Assembly: GCA_007844125.1 (NCBI GenBank)
Contig: CM017567.1
Span: 46,779,778 to 46,843,777, forward strand
Length of the DNA stretch: 64,000 nt
From: Sinonovacula constricta
Taxonomy: Eukaryota > Mollusca > Bivalvia > Cardiida > Solecurtidae
Direction: 5' to 3'
The notes below the pieces were generated by a model. It made no database searches. It worked only from the letters and a program-made list of their open reading frames with translations, and had not been told where the DNA came from. The position numbers and the translations under genes are program-made. Shown here piece by piece: positions 58,408-64,000 of the stretch. The first letter of the stretch is position 1. Each line of letters opens with the position of its first letter.

Positions 58408-58930
58408 TAACGTTTCGGCCCAGTCGGCCTTTGTCTAAATATAAAACAGCGATGAAGGGCTCTTTTTTGCTGCTTTTTTACAAACCAACAAGAATTGCAA
58501 ATGGCGTTGTTTATGATTGTTGACGTGCTGATGCCAACTTTTCTTTAAAAAGGACGACTGGACCGAAACACCAATAAAAGTCCTTAAGACGGCTATAACA
58601 AAATAGTTGTAACAACTTAATCCAAGAGCATGTTCATGTACATGTATTATTACAACAAGGTAGTGTTGCAAAGCATCAAAGGTTGCCATCGAGGTCCTGT
58701 TCAACAATGAAATATTTTCCCCAATAACAAACCAGCCAAGAAACAAAAATAACTTTGTTTTTAAAATATTTACAATGCTGTGAAATTTCCATTTTTTTTT
58801 AAATGATATGCAGTAACGAATAGTCTTTGGACGCTTGGAAAAGGGTCTGATTACAAACAACAGAATTTCGCATAACATTTGACTTGTACATAGTACACAG
58901 TACATCATCATAACAAATGTAATTTAAATT
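58408..58930 (-). repeat. dispersed repeat (family R4), longer reversed copy
   Basis: 58650-58930 is the reverse complement of 53563-53830. A further 240 bases to 58408 lie on its 3' side, with GACAAAGGCCGACTGGGCCG near 58420-58440. A 158-codon minus-strand frame (58435-58911) spans it, but the frame is broken in the other copy. It may be a fragment of a retroelement; no catalytic motif is visible. Confidence 0.7.
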
Positions 58931-59286
58931 AAACAAATCATGCATACACATGTGGAAGATTAACAATTTTAAGTGACAGATATTGATGTAGCAACATTTT
59001 CAAATGCAATCTTATGATATTCTGATATTCATGAAAGTTAAATAAAAAACCGAAATTCCATGCATGAAAGCGCCGCACTTTACTTGTTTACAGAATCTCA
59101 TTACTATCCAAACTTTTCTCAACTTTTTAGACGCAAGTTAAGTAAAACAAGTAAGTCCATTTTGCTCTTAGGTAAAGTTTGCATAAGATGTCACGAATAT
59201 AATTGGTGGACATAGAAATGCCGTATGTAAGCCAGAGTGCTCGCTTTATTCGTTTGACATATTTGGTTGAGACCACAGATAATGTT

Positions 59287-59620
59287 ACCGGACCTGGTAG
59301 TGCAATCATTAGGGCGTCGGCTCTAAGTACGAGAGGACGCGGTTTCGATCCCGGGCCGCGACATACCAAAGTCGTAAAAAATGGTAGTGGTATAGCTCCC
59401 TTGCTAACGGTCAGGCAAATATAAGTGCAGTTCCATGACTGGTTGGCCCGGTGTCAGGATAATGTGACTGGGTGTGGTATAATGCCTGGTGTTCACAGTA
59501 TGTTATACACAGTGAGGGCAGCACTGTATCTGCTTCAAGTGGACACCGTCTCCAGATAACTGAAATACTGATGGTGGGGTAGTAAACCCAATAAACAAAC
59601 AAACAAAACAAACAAACAAA
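59287..59620 (+). mobile_element. SINE-B full-length copy with exact TSD
   Basis: The 11-base duplication CAGATAATGTT lies at 59276-59286 and 59621-59631, extendable by one A. Head ACCGGACCTGGTAGTGCAAT, B box GGTTTCGATCCCGG, full body, and a long AAAC-repeat tail (59588-59620). Probably one of the younger insertions. Confidence 0.97.
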
Positions 59621-59631
59621 CAGATAATGTT

Positions 59632-61181
59632 TATATTGGAGAGATTTGATTGAAAAAAGATAACACTTTAAAGAAAATACTCTTTATTTCGATTATTGCA
59701 GCGTATGATTAACTGTTGAAATTTAAAAGCTTACTAACATTGAATGCCGGTACTGACATATCAAATAACTGACGGTCCTGACACAAAATGAGATTACTGG
59801 CAAAAATGACGTAATTGTCACTAATAATTCAAAATAGCATTAAAGTCACGTAGATGACGTCACCCTCACGCAGTGGTTAATCGTACAATGTATCTTTAGA
59901 AAAGGTCTCTAAAACAGTTGGGTTTCATCATTTTGTATGGAATTTTGTATAGAAAATACTCGTATAAATGTGTAAATAACAACAATACAGTCTACTAAAA
60001 GTGTGGATTTATCGAAAATATAGTAAAAAATTATAAAATGCATAATAAGACGAAATTTAATCATACTAAAACATGCATGTATTTTGGTAAAACCTGCACC
60101 TTTTTATGATGATTGAATTAATTACTAATTAGCTCTGTATCCAAGTTTCAGTGAGTGAATATATCAAGACGATTTACATATAACATGCATTTTCAAAAGT
60201 AATCTCCCCTTGGGACGTAATGGAAATAGTTCACCATTCATAAGCGAGTATACAAAAGGTGTTAGGCAATTATGTAAGTAGTTTTAACGGGTTGAGGTAC
60301 GGAATTAATTGTTCATTTATATAAAGATTCCGTTGGCTTTATGCCATTTCATTTAGCATTGGAAATGCATAATTTATGGGAAGTTAGGAAGCATGCTTGT
60401 TCTTATTAGTAGCAGAATCTTTACAGAAACAGTACCAAATAATATTACTTACTTCTGGCCGCCATTGAAATGTGTGTATCTTACCTTGCTAGTTTCTTCC
60501 CTTTCCGTGCCTAACGATCGCAACGCCACTCGTTTCACGTTTGGGAAACGGTAAACGGTTAGAGCTCTTCCTTTTAATCTACATGATAACGTTAGGAAAA
60601 CGGTTTGGAATACATACATTTCTGTGTTTGTTAGTTTTTTTAAACTCGATTTAAAAAGAACATTTTGTACCTTTATCGTTTTTCTAATTAGAAAAACAAA
60701 AATGAAAAATGAAAAGACGATATATACATGGAGCAGTGTGGCATGGCATTCATGCATTATAAAGTAGTCCGTCAGGATGCGCGTGACAGTTTTTGTCACA
60801 CAGGTGGTTGATACAGGGAATGATATCACACCGGACTTTATATATGTAATGGCCAAAGTGAAGTTAGGATAAAAAATGTGATAAATTTAGGAAGTATTTG
60901 GTATAAATAAAGTGATAATAGTTCATATTCACACAGAACAAATTATAAAAACGTTATCTTAAAAATGCAGAAAATGTGACGAAAAGACTATTTCGATTAA
61001 AAATATATTCCGATTAAGCTTCTGTTATTGAAACTTATTTTTAATAGTCAGTTTTCGCTGGCAACCGTTTGATCTAAATTCATGTACATTGTAACTATCC
61101 CTAAAATTATTCTTTAAAGAGGGTTGATATAAAATGCTCTTAAACGACATCGGCCTTTATATTTGTCTTTGTACATTTCAG
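59632..61181. other. no gene; likely intron upstream of receptor exon
   Basis: AT-rich and unrecognised. A 135-codon minus-strand frame (60449-60856) has no known motif. The last 25 bases are a splice acceptor (TTTGTCTTTGTACATTTCAG ending at 61181). Confidence 0.5.
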
Positions 61182-61225
61182 GTGAATTGACATCTTACAT
61201 CAACAACACTATTGACCCAACCACG

Positions 61226-62913
61226 ATGCTCACATCGTACGCAGAAAACACCACGATGGGACCCATGTTTCTAGACTCGACCCTTTCTACCCTCCAGAAC
61301 GCGTCATCCAATCTTTCTATAATCACTGACGTCATGAGCAACGTTACTCTGACGCCTGACGTCAACATCAACGCTGATCCGTGGGACATCAAGCAAAAAA
61401 TATTCTTCGGGACCTGGCTTTCCATTTCAATGATCTGCTCAGTTTGCGGGAATCTCATGGTGATTATTGTAGTGTTTCGTCACAAAGGCATGCAGACAAG
61501 AACTAATATGTTTCTGGTAAATTTAGCAATCGCCGACTTCCTCACTGGTTTTCTTATTATGCCGTTCTCATTAACGACTCTCATCAAAGGGAAGTGGGTT
61601 TTTATGAACGCCATGTGTAACATAAACGGTGTCCTAGTTGCCGTAACGCTGATAACGTCAATTCATACGTTGATGTGGATAAGCGTACATAAATACATTA
61701 CTATAACTCGTCCGTTTAGTCGTGTATTGAACCACTGGAAAATTCTACTTATGATTCTAGGCGCCTGGCTTTGGGCAATTATCTGTGTAATTCTAACCCT
61801 AGTCATGAATAAAATCATTTATAAGCACAAGGCATTGCAGTGCGGGCCGGAACTTCCGCATAACACACGAGAAATAATTCACCATCTGATTATCAATATC
61901 ACCAATTTCTTCATTCCGTTGGCTATCATGATCTTCGCCTACAGTCGGATGTACTGCGAGTTTCGCCAGCACGCGGTGAGACTGCAGCAAAACACGACAT
62001 TACAGTCCGACCAGATATTGGGCCAACAAATCCAGGTGACGAAGACGTTGTTCAGCGTCTTGGCGTGCTTCTGGATATGTTGGTTTCCCTACGCCATTTA
62101 TAGCTGGTATGTGTCTATCGTCGAGGACAAGAGTTCGGTGCCAGAATGGGCCAACCCCGCTGTAAGTTTCTCTGATTGTTTCTTTTTGTATTTGTTTTTG
62201 TGTGTTTATGTTGTGCCAGAATGGGCCAACCCCGCTGTAAGTTTCTCTAATTGTTTCTTTTTGTATTTGTTTTTGTGTGTTTATATTGTGCCAGAAAGGG
62301 CCAACCCCGCTGTAAGTTTCTCTGATTGTTTCTTTTTGTATTTATTTTTTTTTCTGCATGGATTTGTTTGTGAAGTATGTATGTTGAAGTGACTGCTTTA
62401 CCACCAACTATGTTACGGTCATAATGTGTTTCGAATAAGATAAAGCTTTTCCGAATGTAAAGAATTTGAATACGATTTCTACTTCTGTGTCGCACTTTGT
62501 TAGTTCAATTGAAAAGAAAATGATGAGGCATTACAAAATGTCAAGCACTGTTTTGCATTAATATTAGTATTGCAAATCCATTCCATTTAGAATATTGAGA
62601 AACTATGTCGAATGTACATTACTTGTAAGCTTCTGCTTCTTTTTCTTATAAGTTCATTTCGGACCTCCACATTTTTCAACGCATTGTAATGATGTGCCAA
62701 AAAAAGGTTGAATGTTACTCTTTAGTTCTCCACATTTTTGTTTAGAAGCAACAATATTTTCGACTACTCTTTTCTTTCTTCCAATTCAGGCGTATTGTTT
62801 CTCCTTCATGAATTCGGGTTGTAATCCTGTAATCTACGCGTGGAGGAGTCCGTCGTTCCGTGAAGGCTACAAGGAGATCCTGTGTCAGAGATCCGGATAT
62901 ATCGTCAGCGATG
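61226..62913 (+). CDS. class A (rhodopsin-like) G-protein-coupled receptor, 3' end beyond identified exons
   Basis: Two exons: 61182-62161 and 62790-62913 (intron 62162-62789, GT-AG, phase 0). The start at 61226 is the first ATG after the acceptor (A at -3); 61256 is an alternative with a better context. Residues from 61226: extracellular N-terminus with four N-glycosylation sequons (N8, N25, N29, N39); TM1 with GN (N76); TM2 LAIAD (D104); C131 at the head of TM3 with its disulfide partner C206 in loop 2; W183 in TM4; P231 in TM5; FWICWFP in TM6 (F282, W286, P288); NPVIY in TM7 (324-328), followed by WRSPSFREGYKEIL, typical of helix 8. The DRY motif is replaced by HKY (155-157), and position 3.32 is Val (138), not the Asp of amine receptors, although TM1-TM2 resemble amine receptors. 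The ligand is unknown; GPR161-like orphans are one alternative affiliation. It should signal from the plasma membrane through G proteins. The second exon ends at a phase-1 donor (GTACGT, 62914), so more C-terminal coding sequence lies elsewhere. Confidence 0.9.
62138..62347 (+). repeat. 75-base tandem triplication of exon end and 5' splice site
   Basis: Three units start at 62138, 62213 and 62288. Each carries GTGCCAGAATGGGCCAACCC (the third has AAAGGG), then GCT and GTAAGTTTCTCT, so donors exist at 62162, 62237 and 62312. The 75-base period keeps the reading frame, and the frame is open through all units until TGA at 62390. Using donor 2 or 3 would insert 25 or 50 residues between loop 3 and TM7. 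Confidence 0.95.
62162..62789 (+). other. intron of the receptor gene
   Basis: Donor GTAAGTTTC, acceptor TTTCTTTCTTCCAATTCAG. Joining gives continuous TM7 (PEWANPA then AYCFSFMNSGCNPVIY), which strongly supports the splice. If the intron is retained, the protein would end at the stop at 62390 without TM7. Confidence 0.9.
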
Positions 62914-63446
62914 GTACGTTGTTGCTCTTTCTTTTGTCGATCTTTAAACAATCAATCGATATTTCTCGGTTGTTTCCGTTCTCCTACATCATTCTATACG
63001 TCATCCATGGTGAAGCGTTCATTGTCGAGGGGTTCCGATTAATCGTAACGTTTCGGAAATTTCCGTCATCATTCGTCATGCCTAACGAGTCACTTTTTTC
63101 ATTTTATGTTTAGATATATGCCAAAAAACTCGTATTGATATAATATTGATATATTATTGATGGAATTATATGCATTTGATAATGATATGATATTGATATA
63201 ATATTTAAGAGCTGCTTACGGGCTTCTAGTTGGTGGAACGTCATAGCTTCTGCAATATGAAATATTTAAACCACAAGAAACGCACTTAACAAATTTTCAA
63301 ATTGGTCATTAAATAAGCGGATTTGTTTTGAAAGTTTATTATACGAAGAGATGCAGTATTGCACCTTTTCTTTCCATCTCTCTCACCGATCCAATTTTGT
63401 GGACCTTACTAAACATTATGAATTGTTCTACATGTATTTGTTTACC
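62914..63446. other. probable intron; short MITE-like remnant
   Basis: Donor GTACGT at 62914. Around 63015-63085, CATTGTCGAGGGGTTCCGAT and AACGTTTCGGAAATTTCCGT resemble diverged Mutator-like MITE ends. No further exon is convincing. Confidence 0.4.
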
Positions 63447-63455
63447 ATAATGAGG

Positions 63456-63828
63456 CAATCGGGACTCCTGGGGTAATTCCATCCTCGGGACAATCATCCC
63501 TCGGATGTGTCTGGTGCAATTATACTTACTGAAATCAAGATCGTTTTGTTTGCCGGAAGTCGGAAGAAGAATATGCCTAAAATGTTGTTCGCACAAAACA
63601 TAAACAATGGCATCTTTGACAGCTGTGTGTGTGCTGCACTGAGCAAATTAAAATTGGACCATTTCAATTTGAAGCCGTCACAAATTGAAGTTTAACAGGC
63701 ATCGTGCTGCCATCTTTGTTTTGACGTCGGTCACAAAAGTAGTCCCATTTAGGGAAATGACCGAGGTGATCCGACTACCTACATTCATCCGAGAGATGAT
63801 TCGTGAATTATCCGAGGTGTTCCGATTG
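63456..63828 (-). mobile_element. Mutator-like MITE, full copy 4
   Basis: Ends CAATCGGGACTCCTGGGGTA and TTATCCGAGGTGTTCCGATTG. The 9-base flanks ATAATGAGG (63447-63455) and ATAACGAGG (63829-63837) differ at one base. Same orientation as 33176. 373 bases. It lies in the presumed receptor intron or downstream region. Confidence 0.92.
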
Positions 63829-64000
63829 ATAACGAGGGTCCAGAGACAAGCACCGGTTGGAACCTATAGAGTTTAAACGAAAGATTTACTTTATGTGTCT
63901 TGAAATAATGGGTTGGTACATGTTTTGTTTCTATTTTTAAACGCATGTTTAGAAATATTTCACATCGTTGTCACTGGAAAGTTTGTATAACAGTACATGT

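Noticed and set aside
60449..60856. 135-codon minus-strand frame next to the receptor
   Set aside because: No recognisable domain, low-complexity hydrophobic centre, no splice or promoter evidence; likely chance in an intron.
62166..62392. Receptor C-terminus by read-through to the stop at 62390
   Set aside because: The read-through is intron sequence (triplicated repeat) and lacks NPxxY; the exon at 62790 supplies a proper TM7 in frame, so splicing is far more likely.

Overview
The window looks like non-coding-rich nuclear DNA of an invertebrate animal. It is AT-rich and gene-poor, packed with micro- and minisatellites, several tRNA-derived SINE families and many short non-autonomous DNA transposons. 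A lophotrochozoan, most likely a bivalve mollusc, is my best guess. That rests on general genome character and the intron-containing, mollusc-like receptor gene, not on a species-diagnostic sequence.

Only one protein-coding gene is convincing: a class A (rhodopsin-like) G-protein-coupled receptor on the + strand near the right edge. TM1 to the start of TM7 lie in one exon (61182-62161). The rest of TM7 with NPxxY lies in a second exon (62790-62913) after a 628-base intron, and the C-terminal tail continues past a donor site and is not identified here. The receptor has HKY in place of DRY and no Asp at position 3.32. The end of its main exon together with the 5' splice site is tandemly triplicated in frame (75-base unit), so three competing donors exist. 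Upstream, a TATA/initiator pair (22737/22769) with a strong donor at 23828, and a small exon-like block at 31469-31547, could be its 5' untranslated exons. If so, the gene spans more than 40 kb and most of 23.8-61 kb is intron.

The rest is repeats. SINE-A, SINE-B and SINE-C have tRNA-like heads with recognisable A and B boxes; several copies have exact target-site duplications (TSDs). At least three groups of short DNA transposons are present. A family with TTAA flanks and AGGTGGTATCC ends is piggyBac-like and has about eleven copies, two with a SINE inserted. A family with CAATCGGAAC ends and 9-10-base TSDs is Mutator-like, with four full copies. Elements with CAGGG-GGATCC ends and 8-base TSDs are hAT-like. 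A fourth family of about 410 bases ends in a long hairpin, and three further dispersed families are not assignable.

Tandem arrays include a 2.1 kb, 44-base minisatellite (45.87-47.99 kb) that is open in all three forward frames, and arrays of 23, 18, 40, 35, 17, 45 and about 112 bases. No transposase, reverse transcriptase, rRNA, true tRNA gene or CRISPR array was seen.
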